DNA of 64,000 bases from Qipengyuania_C sp046254955 (GCF_046254955.1 NZ_JBJXRG010000001.1:992001-1056000), one strand, 5' to 3'. Numbered from the stretch's first letter, positions 46,091 to 55,196 are shown. Program-made: numbers and translations. The notes: generated by a model from the sequence alone, not told the origin.

Positions 46091-47371
46091 ATGCAACGAC
46101 CGTTTGGCCTGTGGACTGCTGCTTCGATGGTGGTCGGCTCTATGATTGGCGCGGGAATATTCGTTCTCCCAAGCTCCCTGGGGCAATTTGGTTGGACCGT
46201 GGCCGTCGGTTGGGTGGTAGCCGGAGCCGGTGTTCTAGTAATCGCCCGATTGATTGCTGAGCTCCACGTCAGATATCCAAAGGAGCCTAGCGCTCTTACC
46301 ATCTCTGGCGATATTCTCGGCCTGCTTGCAGTGCGCTTGATTGCGTGGAGTTACTGGTTTGGGATACTGGTGGCAGCCACATTCCTGGCATTGGCGGCGG
46401 CTGATTATCTGGTCTTTCTTTTTCCAGATGTTCGATCCGACGATGGATTGAAACCTGTCATTGCGACCGTGATCCTGGCCTCGCTCGTAATAATAAACCT
46501 TCGCGGGGTAAAAGGCGCTGGGAAGTTCCAAGTGGCAACCACCGCCTTGAAGTTGTTCCCGCTTGCTATTGTGATTGCGATCGTTGCCTACCTCGCATTT
46601 GCAGTGCCTGAGACTTACACCGCATCGCAGTCCGAACCTTTCAGGGCCTCGCTTCTTACTCCTGCGCTCGGCGCTACGTTTTTTGCCGTCCTGGGATTTG
46701 AGGCCGCCAGCTTGGTTGCGCAACGAGTGCGTGACCCCGAGCGAAACGTTGTTCGGGCGACACTCTTTGGTGTCTTGTTCGTCCTCATCATTTATTTCTT
46801 GGTGAGCACAGGTATTGTGCTCGCTACCCCCGCAGACGAATTGCACGGGGCAAGCGCACCTGTCGCGGCCTTTGCTTCAACTCACGCCGGCTCCTGGGCT
46901 GGAAATGTAGTTGCGCTGTTTGCCGTTATCTCGGCGATCGGATGCCTAAACGCTATTTTGCTGCTGCTCGGCGAGGTGCCGTTCGGGATGGCGCGCGATG
47001 GCCAATTACCGGATTGGGTTGCTCCGGGCAGCGACAGCGGAGTTGGAAGGCGTCCATTGATCGTCGCAGCTGTGATTGCTGCAACCGTGGTGCTCATGAG
47101 TTCGAACGCTTTCGGCGCTCAGGTATTCGATTTTCTGCTTCGGCTCACGGTCGCAGCGAATATCTGGTTTTATGCCGGCATATGCCTCGCAGCCCTCAAG
47201 GATGGAGCCAAGCCGATATTGGCAGTGCTGGGTTTAGCGTTTTGTGGATGGGTTCTCTACGGGTCGGGCACGGAGGCAAGCATCATGGGTATCAGCCTTA
47301 TGTTGGTCGGTGCCATCCTTCATTTTATGATCGGCGGACGCACAAAACCAAGAGGGTCCGCTCCGGCGTAG
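46091..47371 (+). CDS. APC family amino acid permease
   Basis: Transporter of 426 residues with about 12 membrane helices. Helix 1 carries the substrate-binding GSMIGAGIFVLP, and the region around residue 200 (GATFFAVLGFEAASLVAQRV) fits helix 6. The soluble N-terminus in the longer frame is not credible; ATG 46091 has GGGGGAA before it. Third positions contain more A and T than in the neighbouring genes, which may indicate recent acquisition. The substrate cannot be predicted; there is no adjacent metabolic gene. Confidence 0.87.
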   Translation: MQRPFGLWTAASMVVGSMIGAGIFVLPSSLGQFGWTVAVGWVVAGAGVLVIARLIAELHVRYPKEPSALTISGDILGLLAVRLIAWSYWFGILVAATFLALAAADYLVFLFPDVRSDDGLKPVIATVILASLVIINLRGVKGAGKFQVATTALKLFPLAIVIAIVAYLAFAVPETYTASQSEPFRASLLTPALGATFFAVLGFEAASLVAQRVRDPERNVVRATLFGVLFVLIIYFLVSTGIVLATPADELHGASAPVAAFASTHAGSWAGNVVALFAVISAIGCLNAILLLLGEVPFGMARDGQLPDWVAPGSDSGVGRRPLIVAAVIAATVVLMSSNAFGAQVFDFLLRLTVAANIWFYAGICLAALKDGAKPILAVLGLAFCGWVLYGSGTEASIMGISLMLVGAILHFMIGGRTKPRGSAPA

Positions 47372-47450
47372 TTGAAGGTCCAGGGCTGTCAGATAGTCCG
47401 ACCGCCTCCAATCGGGTCGCTAACGGTCCTTCGCTCTACGACCCTCAGAA

Positions 47451-48683
47451 TCACCCGTATTTGGCGATAAAGTCCTCGACCACCGGGGCGATGCTGTCGC
47501 GCCATTTGCTGCCGTTGAAGATGCCGTAATGTCCGGCTCCTGGTGCAAGATGGTAGTGCTTGCGGCCGGGTTTGAGCGATGTCGCAAGGTCGAGCGCCGC
47601 CTTGGTCTGGCCAATGCCTGAGATATCGTCGCGCTCGCCTTCGATCGCGAGCAGCGCGGTATCCTTGATCTCACCCGGATCGACGATCTCGCCGCGGTGA
47701 AGGAAGGTGCCATTGGGGATCGAGTGCTTCTGGAACACTTCTTCGACCGTCTGGAGGTAGAATTCGGCGGTCATGTCGCAGACCGAGCGGTATTCCTCGT
47801 AGAAATCCTTGGTCAGTTGCGCGCTGTCGTCGTCGCCAGCCGTGAGATGCTTGAACATCTCGTAATGGCTCATCATGTGGCTGCCGAGGTTCATGCTCAT
47901 GAAGCTCGCCAGCTGGAGGAAGCCGGGATAGACGCGGCGGCCCGCCCCGCGGTGGCTCATCGGCACGGTGGCGATCACGGTCTGGCGGAACCATTCGATC
48001 GGGCGTTCCATCGCCAGGTCGTTGACCGTGGTGGGGGATTCGCGCGTGTCGATCGGGCCGCCCATCATCGTCAGGCTGGCCGGACGCGCCGGATCCATGT
48101 GCTGGTTCATCAGCGCGGCAGTGGCGAAGGCCGGGACTGAAGGCTGGCACACCGCCATCATATGCGCGCGCTGGCCGGAGGTCTCGTGGATATGGCCAAG
48201 GAAGGCGATCAGGTAGTCGATATAGTCGTCGAGATCGAAACGCCCGGCGCTGAGCGGGACGGTCTTGGCGTCGGCCCAGTCGGTGACATAGACTTCGTAG
48301 CTTTCGATCATCCGCTCGACCGTGCCGCGCAGCAGCGTGGCATAGTGGCCGCTCATCGGCGCGACGATCAGCAGCCTGGCGGCATTTTCGGGAAGATCGT
48401 CACGCCGGAAGCGCTTGAGATCGCCGAACGGGCGATTGAGCACGGTCGCTTCCTGCACGGCGTGATGCTGGCCATCGACGAGGACCGTATCCAGCCCCCA
48501 TTCTGGCTTGCCGCGCGGGGCGGCGGCATGGGCAAAGACTTCCAGCGCAGAAGCGGTCATCGGGCCAAGCCCGGTGTATCCCAGCGGATTGACCGGATTG
48601 GTGAGCATCTCGGCCCCGATCGAAGCCATGGCGCTGGCGCTGCTCAGCCAGGCGCGCTGGAGCTCATAGGCGTGGTAGAGAAT
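47451..48683 (-). CDS. phaZ: Intracellular polyhydroxyalkanoate depolymerase, apparent ATT start
   Basis: Hydrolyses storage PHA; 410 residues from the proposed start. Family landmarks: MLTNPVNPLGYTGLGPM, LLIVAPMSGHYATLLRGTVE, YVTDWADAKTVPLS, the lipase-like MMAVCQPSVPAFA where the nucleophile is Cys, as in intracellular PhaZ, and LAPGAGHYGIFNGSKWR. The first in-frame ATG is at 48629, but the protein matches the family for 18 further codons upstream (LYHAYELQRAWL). These begin at ATT (48683-48681) with AGGGGA six bases before it. Either ATT initiates, a sequencing error hides an ATG, or translation starts late at 48629. Confidence 0.85.
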   Translation of the reverse strand: MLYHAYELQRAWLSSASAMASIGAEMLTNPVNPLGYTGLGPMTASALEVFAHAAAPRGKPEWGLDTVLVDGQHHAVQEATVLNRPFGDLKRFRRDDLPENAARLLIVAPMSGHYATLLRGTVERMIESYEVYVTDWADAKTVPLSAGRFDLDDYIDYLIAFLGHIHETSGQRAHMMAVCQPSVPAFATAALMNQHMDPARPASLTMMGGPIDTRESPTTVNDLAMERPIEWFRQTVIATVPMSHRGAGRRVYPGFLQLASFMSMNLGSHMMSHYEMFKHLTAGDDDSAQLTKDFYEEYRSVCDMTAEFYLQTVEEVFQKHSIPNGTFLHRGEIVDPGEIKDTALLAIEGERDDISGIGQTKAALDLATSLKPGRKHYHLAPGAGHYGIFNGSKWRDSIAPVVEDFIAKYG

Positions 48684-48770
48684 AGTCCGTCCCCTGCTTC
48701 GGCCTGCTCAAGGCCATCCTGGCGCTTCTCCCGAGCACCTGTTGCGGCCAAGATGGCGACGATTTGAGCG

Positions 48771-48785
48771 TTGTGCAATGCACAA
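48771..48785. promoter_or_regulatory. Perfect 7-1-7 palindrome in the PHA depolymerase/ABC divergent promoter
   Basis: TTGTGCA-A-TGCACAA lies about midway between the depolymerase start (48683) and the ABC exporter start (48870). TGCA-rich palindromes of this kind recall sites proposed for the PHA regulator PhaR, but I cannot confirm the match; it is a strong candidate operator for at least one of the two genes. Confidence 0.5.
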
Positions 48786-48869
48786 TTGGCGATTGGTGGC
48801 GGAATTCGCCCGATCCTGTGGATTGATGGCTGTTTATTTCGGCTGTGCAGGGGTCTAGGCGGTCAGCCG

Positions 48870-50660
48870 ATGACCGAAAGTACTTCCGAAAGCCTGCCTC
48901 CCAAAGCCAAGACCATGGCCCCTCTCGGCATGGTCTGGCGCGCAGCGACCAAATACCCCACCCAGGTTGCGCTCGCATTGCTTGCACTGCTGATCACGGC
49001 GGCCGCAACCCTCGCGATCCCGTGGGGCTTCAAGCTCGTGATCGATCGCGGCTTTGCCGAAGGCGGTGATCCAGCCGATATCGCGCGCTGGTTTCGCTAC
49101 CTGCTGCTGATCGTGGGCGTGCTCGCGCTGGGCACGGCGATGCGGTTCTATTTCGTCAGCTGGCTCGGCGAGCGCGTTGTCGCCGATATCCGCCTGGCGG
49201 TGCAGACCAACCTCTTGCGGCTTTCGCCCGGCTTTTACGAAGAGAATAGCCCCAAGGAAATCTCCAGCCGGATGACATCGGACACCGCGCAGATCGAGAT
49301 GGTGGTTGGGACGACGATCTCGGTCGCCTTGCGCAATATCCTGATGGCGATCGGCGGCACGATCATCCTGTTCTTCCTCGCGCCGCAGCTGACCTTGTGG
49401 CTGCTCCTGGGAATCCCGTTGGTGGTGATGCCGCTGACGATCTTCGGGCGGCGCCTGCAGAATGTGTCGCGCACCAGCCAGGACCGCGTGGCAGACGTCG
49501 GCGCGATGGTCACCGAAGTGCTTTCGGCGATGAAGATCGTCCAGGCCTTCAACCAGGAAGGCCGCGAAGGCGATCGCTTCGGCGATGCGGTGGAACAGAC
49601 GTTCAGCGTGGCCAAGCGCCGGATCGCGATCCGCGCGGCGATGACTTCTGTCATTATCGCGGTGATATTCGGATCGATTACACTGCTGATGTGGCGCGGC
49701 GCGATCGGGGTTAGCCAGGGTGAAATTTCGGGCGGCACGATCGCTGCCTTCGTGATCACCGGTGGTCTGGTGGCAGGTTCGTTCGGCGCATTGACCGAAG
49801 TCTATGGCGATCTCTTGCGCGGGGCAGGCGCGGCGAGCCGCCTCAACGAGTTGCTGCGGGAGAAGCCCAGCATTGCGCCGCCGGCCAAGCCGCAATCGCT
49901 GCCCGAGCCGCCTCGCGGCAGCCTGTCCTTCCGCAATGTGACATTCCGCTATCCTACGCGGCCCGAAACCGCCGCGCTGACCGATTTCAGCCTCGAAGTG
50001 GAGCCGGGCGAGACGGTGGCGATCGTCGGCCCCTCGGGCGCGGGCAAGTCGACCATTTTCCAGCTCGCAGAACGTTTCTACGATCCGCAGGTCGGCACGA
50101 TCCGCCTCGATGGCGTGCCGCTGACCAGTGCCGACCCGGCAGACGTGCGCCGCCGGATGGCCTTTGTGCCGCAAGATGGTGTGCTGTTCTCGGCCAACGC
50201 GCGCGATAACCTGCGCTACGGCAATTGGGGAGCGAGCGACGAGGAAGTCTGGGACGCGGCGCGCGCTGCCAATGCCGAACAGTTCCTCGCAGACCTGCCG
50301 GAAGGGCTCGACACCTATCTCGGCGAGAACGGCACGCGGCTTTCGGGCGGCCAGCAGCAGCGGCTCGCGATCGCGCGTGCGCTGCTACGCGATGCGCCGA
50401 TCCTGTTGCTCGATGAAGCCACCAGCGCGCTCGATGCGGAAAGCGAGCGGCTGGTGCAGCAGGCGCTCGACCGGCTGATGGCGAGCCGCACGACGCTGGT
50501 CATTGCCCACCGGCTGGCAACGGTTCGCGCGGCTGACCGGATCGTGGTCCTCGATGAGGGCCGGATCGTCGAGCAAGGCACGCATGCCGAGCTGGCCGCC
50601 GCGGGCGGTCTTTATGCCCACCTCGCATCGCTGCAGTTCAGCGATACCGCTGCCGCCTGA
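48870..50660 (+). CDS. ABC transporter, fused permease and ATPase (MsbA/ABCB type)
   Basis: Half-transporter of 596 residues. Six membrane helices occupy about residues 25-320 (ALALLALLITAAATLAIPW, GGTIILFFLAPQLTLWLLL and others). The ATPase domain has Walker A GPSGAGKST, signature LSGGQQQR, Walker B ILLLDEATSALD and H-loop IAHRLAT. It should dimerise and export a lipid, drug or peptide. The ATG at 48870 is preferred over 48771, which lies in the palindrome. It is divergent from the PHA depolymerase gene. Confidence 0.9.
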   Translation: MTESTSESLPPKAKTMAPLGMVWRAATKYPTQVALALLALLITAAATLAIPWGFKLVIDRGFAEGGDPADIARWFRYLLLIVGVLALGTAMRFYFVSWLGERVVADIRLAVQTNLLRLSPGFYEENSPKEISSRMTSDTAQIEMVVGTTISVALRNILMAIGGTIILFFLAPQLTLWLLLGIPLVVMPLTIFGRRLQNVSRTSQDRVADVGAMVTEVLSAMKIVQAFNQEGREGDRFGDAVEQTFSVAKRRIAIRAAMTSVIIAVIFGSITLLMWRGAIGVSQGEISGGTIAAFVITGGLVAGSFGALTEVYGDLLRGAGAASRLNELLREKPSIAPPAKPQSLPEPPRGSLSFRNVTFRYPTRPETAALTDFSLEVEPGETVAIVGPSGAGKSTIFQLAERFYDPQVGTIRLDGVPLTSADPADVRRRMAFVPQDGVLFSANARDNLRYGNWGASDEEVWDAARAANAEQFLADLPEGLDTYLGENGTRLSGGQQQRLAIARALLRDAPILLLDEATSALDAESERLVQQALDRLMASRTTLVIAHRLATVRAADRIVVLDEGRIVEQGTHAELAAAGGLYAHLASLQFSDTAAA

Positions 50661-50815
50661 AACCATCGCTTGTAGGCCGCTTCGGCTCACGTTAATCGAC
50701 AAAGTTACAAGAGAAACCGACAACCGCCATCGCCCGGATCAAATCGAGCGCTATGCGGTTGTGCAAGCACTATCATTCTCGGTCGCAAAGGCCCTTCGAG
50801 TTCGCAGGAGCAATC

Positions 50816-52939
50816 ATGACGTATCGTATCCTTCTCGCCGCAGGAGCCTCGCTCGCTGCCCTGACGCTTACCGCTCCGGCACTGGCCGAAACGGAGGCAA
50901 AGGCGCCGGATTATCCGCAAATGACCTTCGGCGAATGGGGCTTCGATCCGGCGACCATCGATAGCGAGGTCGATCCTGGTGATGACTTCAATGCCTATGC
51001 CAATGGCGGCTGGAATTCCCGGCACGAGCTACCGGCGGACCGCCCGCGCTTCTCCAGCGCGGATTTCCTGCAGGAGAAGTCGCGCGAGAACATTGCGGCG
51101 CTGATCGCCGATCTTGCCGCGTCGAACCCGGCGCCGGGCACCAGCGCGCGGCGCATCGTCGATGCCTATAATGCCTATCTGGACCGTGATGGGATCGAGG
51201 CAGCCGGTATGGCGCCGCTGCAACCCTATCTGCAGAATGTCTATTCTGCGCCTGACCTGACCTCGCTGGCGCGCCTGTTCCCGCAGGCGGGATACCCGGG
51301 ACTGATCTCTGCCGGGGTCGGACCCGACAGCAAGAACCCAACCGAGCACGAAGTGAGCGTTGGATTTGTTGGCATGGGCATGTCGGACCGCGACTATTAC
51401 CTAGTCGACAGCGAGCGCAATCTGGAAATTCGCGCCAAATACAAAGAGCTGCTGGAATTCATGCTGGGCAAGGCGGGTTACCAGGATCCCGTCTCTGCGG
51501 CTGCTGCGGTCTATGCTTTTGAACGAAAGGTTGCTGAGCTGGAATGGGACCGGCAGTTCTTCCGCAATCCCGATCTGACCTATAACGCGATTACGCGGGC
51601 GGAATTTGAAGCGCTTTCGCCGCAATTCCCGCTGGCCGCGTTTCTCGAGTCGAGCGAATTTGCGCAGGTCGACAAGTTCCTGATCGCGCAGATCCCGCCA
51701 ACCGAGGAAGAAATCGCCAAGGCCGGGCTGAGCGAAGCCGAACTGACGCAGATCGGCGGCGGATTGCCTGCGATGATGGATCTGCTGCTCGAAACGCCGC
51801 TTGCAACGCTCAAGGCCTATATGGCGGCGCGCATGGTAGCCTCGAATGCATCGGTTCTGCCGGCGGATGTCTATGATGCAAGTTTCGACTTTTACGGGCG
51901 GACGATTCAGGGCCAGCAGGCGCCGCGTCCAATCGACCATCGCGCGACTGGCGCGGTCGAAGGCATGCTCGGTGAACAGCTGGGCGCACTCTATGTTGAA
52001 CGTTATTTCCCGCCAGAGGCCAAGGCCCGCATGGACACGCTCGTGGAAAATTTGCGCGCGGCCATGCGCGAGCAGCTGACAGCGAGCGAATGGATGACCG
52101 AGGCGACCAAGGCTGCGGCGCTAACCAAGCTGGAAGCGATGGAACCTATGATCGGTTACCCAGAGAAATTCGAGACCTATGAAGGTCTCGAGATATCTGC
52201 TGATAGCGCATTCCAGAACCGCATGAACGCGATTGCGTGGGCAATTGCCGACAATCGCGCCGAACTCGACGAGCCGGTCGATCGCAGCGAGTGGTTCATG
52301 ACCCCGCAGACAGTTAATGCCTACAACGCCTATCTACAGAACCAGATCGTCTTCCCCGCTGCCTTCCTGCAGCCGCCTATGTTCAACCTCGCAGCGGAAG
52401 CGGCGGTTAACTACGGCGCGATCGGCGCCGTAATTGGCCACGAAATCGGCCATGGGTTCGACGATTCGGGTTCACGCTATGACGAGAGTGGAACGTTGCG
52501 CGATTGGTGGCAGCCGGAAGACAAGGCTGCATTCGCGGCCAAGGGCGATGCGATGGTGGAATTCATCAACGCCTATTGTCCGCTTGATAATGGCGAGCTG
52601 TGCCTGACCGGGCGCCAATCGCTTGGCGAAGTGCTGGGCGACGCGATCGGCCTTCAGATGGCCTATCGCGCCTATCAGATGTCGTTGGGCGGCGAGGAAG
52701 CGCCGGTGATCGACGGCCTGACGGGTGATCAGCGCTTCTTCCTCGGTTTCGCGCAGAGCTGGCGCGGGATCGAATCGCCCGAATGGCAGCGCATGCTGCT
52801 GATCTCGGCGAGCCATCCGCCGAATGAGTTCCGGCTCAACAATGCAGTGCGCCATATGGATGCCTGGTATGAGGCGTTCAACGTGACCCCCGATGACGCG
52901 CTATATGTCGCGCCGGAAGATCGCATCAAGATCTGGTAA
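50816..52939 (+). CDS. M13 family (neprilysin/PepO-like) metallopeptidase
   Basis: Exported zinc endopeptidase of 707 residues. The signal peptide (LLAAGASLAALTLTAPALAE) is followed by an N-terminal PGDDFNAYANGGWN segment typical of M13. The catalytic region carries VNAYNAYLQNQIVFPAAFLQ, the zinc helix IGHEIGHGFDDSGSRYD and GEVLGDAIGLQMAY with the third ligand. AGGAGCAATC precedes the ATG. It probably digests oligopeptides in the periplasm. Confidence 0.94.
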   Translation: MTYRILLAAGASLAALTLTAPALAETEAKAPDYPQMTFGEWGFDPATIDSEVDPGDDFNAYANGGWNSRHELPADRPRFSSADFLQEKSRENIAALIADLAASNPAPGTSARRIVDAYNAYLDRDGIEAAGMAPLQPYLQNVYSAPDLTSLARLFPQAGYPGLISAGVGPDSKNPTEHEVSVGFVGMGMSDRDYYLVDSERNLEIRAKYKELLEFMLGKAGYQDPVSAAAAVYAFERKVAELEWDRQFFRNPDLTYNAITRAEFEALSPQFPLAAFLESSEFAQVDKFLIAQIPPTEEEIAKAGLSEAELTQIGGGLPAMMDLLLETPLATLKAYMAARMVASNASVLPADVYDASFDFYGRTIQGQQAPRPIDHRATGAVEGMLGEQLGALYVERYFPPEAKARMDTLVENLRAAMREQLTASEWMTEATKAAALTKLEAMEPMIGYPEKFETYEGLEISADSAFQNRMNAIAWAIADNRAELDEPVDRSEWFMTPQTVNAYNAYLQNQIVFPAAFLQPPMFNLAAEAAVNYGAIGAVIGHEIGHGFDDSGSRYDESGTLRDWWQPEDKAAFAAKGDAMVEFINAYCPLDNGELCLTGRQSLGEVLGDAIGLQMAYRAYQMSLGGEEAPVIDGLTGDQRFFLGFAQSWRGIESPEWQRMLLISASHPPNEFRLNNAVRHMDAWYEAFNVTPDDALYVAPEDRIKIW

Positions 52940-52948
52940 CTCCTTTTG

Positions 52949-52984
52949 CTTGCGGCGGCGATCGCTTGACTTCGCCGCCACAAG
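52949..52984 (+). terminator. Long hairpin between the M13 peptidase gene and uppP
   Basis: CTTG-C-GGCGGCG pairs with CGCCGCC-A-CAAG, 11 pairs with one mismatch and a 12-base loop, starting 9 bases after the M13 stop. No T-tract follows, so Rho-independent termination is doubtful; it may protect or partly terminate the upstream mRNA. Confidence 0.4.
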
Positions 52985-53002
52985 CGCCAAAGCCCGCGCG
53001 CC

Positions 53003-53815
53003 ATGAACGAGACGCTTACCGCCATCCTGCTCGGCATTGTCGAGGGTCTGACCGAATTCGTGCCGGTCTCCTCGACCGGGCACCTGATCCTCGCTTCCGA
53101 GCTGTTCGGATATGACGCTGCCGAATGGGCAATGTTCAATGTCGTGATACAGCTCGGCGCGATCCTGGCGGTGGTCTACCAGTATTGGGGCACCTTCTGG
53201 AGCGCGGGCATGGGCGTTCTCAAGCTCGAAAGTGAAGGGCTGCGTTTCGCGCGCAATATAATCGTCGCCTTCATTCCTTCGGCGATCCTGGGCCTCGCCT
53301 TCAAGGACTACATCGATATCATGCTCGGCAGTCCCTCGATCGTGGCCTGGGCGCTGATCCTCGGCGGCATCGCGATCCTTGGCATCGAGAAGGTGGCCAA
53401 GCCGACCGGAGACGCCACCGTCGCCGACTTGCCGCTCAAGCAGGTCATCGGTGTCGGTCTTGCGCAATGCATGGCGATGATCCCGGGCGTAAGCCGCTCG
53501 GGCGCGACGATCATGGGCGCGCTGGCGATGGGTATCAACCGCAAGACGGCGGCGGAATTCTCATTCTTCCTCGCGGTGCCGACCATGATCGGGGCATCGA
53601 CGCTCGAGATGTGGCAGAATGGCGGAGAGCTGATGGCCGGTACAACGCGCGTCGGCTGGGACGAAATCGCAATCGGTTTCGCCGTGAGCTTCATCGTCGC
53701 GCTGGTCGTGATCCGCGCCTTTGTTGCTTATGTCAGCCGCCATGGCTTCGCGCCATTTGCCTGGTACCGGATCGTTGTCGGCGGTGCGGCGCTGGTGTGG
53801 CTGGCGACTCGCTAG
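53003..53815 (+). CDS. uppP: Undecaprenyl-diphosphate phosphatase
   Basis: Polytopic membrane enzyme (BacA family) of 270 residues that recycles undecaprenyl diphosphate to the monophosphate carrier used for peptidoglycan and polysaccharides. The two active-site motifs are intact: GIVEGLTEFVPVSSTGHLIL near the N-terminus and PGVSRSGATIMGALAMG at about 160. Its product is the acceptor of the sugar transferase encoded at 27282. Confidence 0.96.
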   Translation: MNETLTAILLGIVEGLTEFVPVSSTGHLILASELFGYDAAEWAMFNVVIQLGAILAVVYQYWGTFWSAGMGVLKLESEGLRFARNIIVAFIPSAILGLAFKDYIDIMLGSPSIVAWALILGGIAILGIEKVAKPTGDATVADLPLKQVIGVGLAQCMAMIPGVSRSGATIMGALAMGINRKTAAEFSFFLAVPTMIGASTLEMWQNGGELMAGTTRVGWDEIAIGFAVSFIVALVVIRAFVAYVSRHGFAPFAWYRIVVGGAALVWLATR

Positions 53816-53919
53816 AAGCTCGGTGAGCCAGGGAAAAATGGCTGAAATGCGTGATTTTTCGCGGAACCAATGCCTTGGTGAAGCTTTGGAGACAGGTAAG
53901 TACATTTGGAAATGAAATA

Positions 53920-54174
53920 ATGGGTTTGTTGATCTTGGTGGTGGTGGGGGCCATCCTCGGATGGCTCGCAACGATCCTGACCCGTATCGAGGACAAGCGC
54001 GGCATATTGCTCAATCTGGGCGTCGGAGCTGCGGCAGCAGTCCTTGTAGGGGCAGTAGTCAATAGTGGCTCGGTCCTGCTCGGCGTCAGTGGCGTGTCGG
54101 TGCTTGCGGCGTTTGCCGGAAGCGCAGCAATCTTGGCTGCGTTCAACTTCTTCCGGATGCGTACCGGCTCCTGA
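53920..54174 (+). CDS. Small membrane protein, GlsB/YeaQ/YmgE-like
   Basis: Protein of 84 residues with an N-terminal helix (LLILVVVGAILGWLATIL), a short polar loop (TRIEDKRGILLN) and two further hydrophobic stretches rich in Gly and Ala. This arrangement resembles the transglycosylase-associated stress proteins, where GWLA and an RG-LLN segment recur. The ATG at 53920 is chosen because the longer frame from 53851 adds an unlikely N-terminus; GGAAATG lies a little far upstream. Confidence 0.65.
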   Translation: MGLLILVVVGAILGWLATILTRIEDKRGILLNLGVGAAAAVLVGAVVNSGSVLLGVSGVSVLAAFAGSAAILAAFNFFRMRTGS

Positions 54175-54188
54175 AACCGGCGGCCGGT

Positions 54189-55130
54189 TCAGACCGGCTT
54201 TGCACCGCTCCCCCGACCACCGCGTAACCAGTATTCTTGGCTGCCGCGATGAAGCACGTTGTCGACGTCGATCACCGCCGAATTGGCGTAGGTAAAGCTC
54301 GGCCCGAGGCTGCGGTACAGGCGGTCGAAATCGCGCTCGACCGTCTGACGGTAAAGATCCTCGAAGCTCTCGATCACGAAGTAGGTCGGCTGCAGGTCGC
54401 TGATCACGTAGTCGGTGCGCATGACGCGGTCGACATTGAGCATGATCCGGTTGGGGCTCTCCGCCTCAACCGAGAATATCGCTTCGGTCGGTCCTGACAG
54501 GATCCCTGCGCCATAGGCGCGGATATCGTCGGGCTTCTCCTCGATAAGGCCGAATTCGACCGTATACCAGTATAGCGAGCCGAGAGCTTTGATGTGGTTA
54601 TAGCGCATCGCCTTCCACCCGGCGCGGCCATACTCCTGCATGTAATCGGCGAACACCGGATCGGTCAGCATCGGCACATGGCCGAAGACATCGTGGAACA
54701 CGTCGGGTTCCTGGATGTAGTCGAAGGTCTCGCGCGTGCGGATGAAATTCCCGGCCGGGAACCGGCGATTGGCCAGGTGCCAGAAGAACACGTGATCGGG
54801 GATCAGCATCGGCACCGGGATCACGCTCCAGCCGGTCAGCGCGCCAAGGTCTTCGGAGAGTTTGCCGAATTCCGGGACGCCGCCGCGGTTGAGGTTGAGC
54901 TTCTGCAGCCCAGCCATGAAGGCACTGGCTGCGCGCCCGGGCAGCACGTCCATTTGCCTCGCGAACAGGTCGTTCCAGATCGCGTCGTCTTCTGACGTAT
55001 ATTGTGCCTGCTGCGGTTCGACCCAGTCATTTCCGACATGTGCGGGCTTCTGGAGCGGAGCGGTGAAGACATCCGCCGGCAATTCGGGCAGGATCGAAAA
55101 ATCTTGGTCGTCTTTTGATGCGGTTGCCAT
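54189..55130 (-). CDS. phhA: Phenylalanine 4-monooxygenase
   Basis: Pterin-dependent aromatic amino acid hydroxylase of 313 residues converting phenylalanine to tyrosine. The iron site is clear: HDVFGHVPML supplies two histidines and YWYTVEFGLIEE the glutamate. The pterin-binding region is around TGWSVIPVPMLIPDHVFFWH. The bacterial enzyme lacks the regulatory ACT domain, as here. The start is ATG 55130 (MATASKDDQDF) or GTG 55148. No pterin carbinolamine dehydratase gene is adjacent. It is divergent from the PPK2 gene across about 66 bases containing TTTGCGCAAA. Confidence 0.95.
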   Translation of the reverse strand: MATASKDDQDFSILPELPADVFTAPLQKPAHVGNDWVEPQQAQYTSEDDAIWNDLFARQMDVLPGRAASAFMAGLQKLNLNRGGVPEFGKLSEDLGALTGWSVIPVPMLIPDHVFFWHLANRRFPAGNFIRTRETFDYIQEPDVFHDVFGHVPMLTDPVFADYMQEYGRAGWKAMRYNHIKALGSLYWYTVEFGLIEEKPDDIRAYGAGILSGPTEAIFSVEAESPNRIMLNVDRVMRTDYVISDLQPTYFVIESFEDLYRQTVERDFDRLYRSLGPSFTYANSAVIDVDNVLHRGSQEYWLRGGRGSGAKPV

Positions 55131-55158
55131 AGTATCAAATGCTACCAATCGCGCAGAC

Positions 55159-55168
55159 TTTGCGCAAA
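55159..55168. promoter_or_regulatory. Palindrome TTTGCGCAAA between phhA and the PPK2 gene
   Basis: A perfect ten-base palindrome lies 29 bases before each of the two divergent starts. Size and sequence suit an Lrp/AsnC-type or similar dimeric regulator of phhA. The TTG start of the PPK2 gene follows its own AGGAGG. Confidence 0.4.
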
Positions 55169-55196
55169 CAAAGGGTTAGTTCGGCAGGAGGTGGGC

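Noticed and set aside
48855..50174. 439-codon reverse ORF opposite the ABC exporter
   Set aside because: Shadow frame rich in His, Arg and Gln; the sense frame is a complete transporter.
54175..54189. AACCGG-CGG-CCGGTT hairpin between the small membrane protein gene and phhA
   Set aside because: Short stem, three-base loop, no T-tract; not enough for a terminator call.
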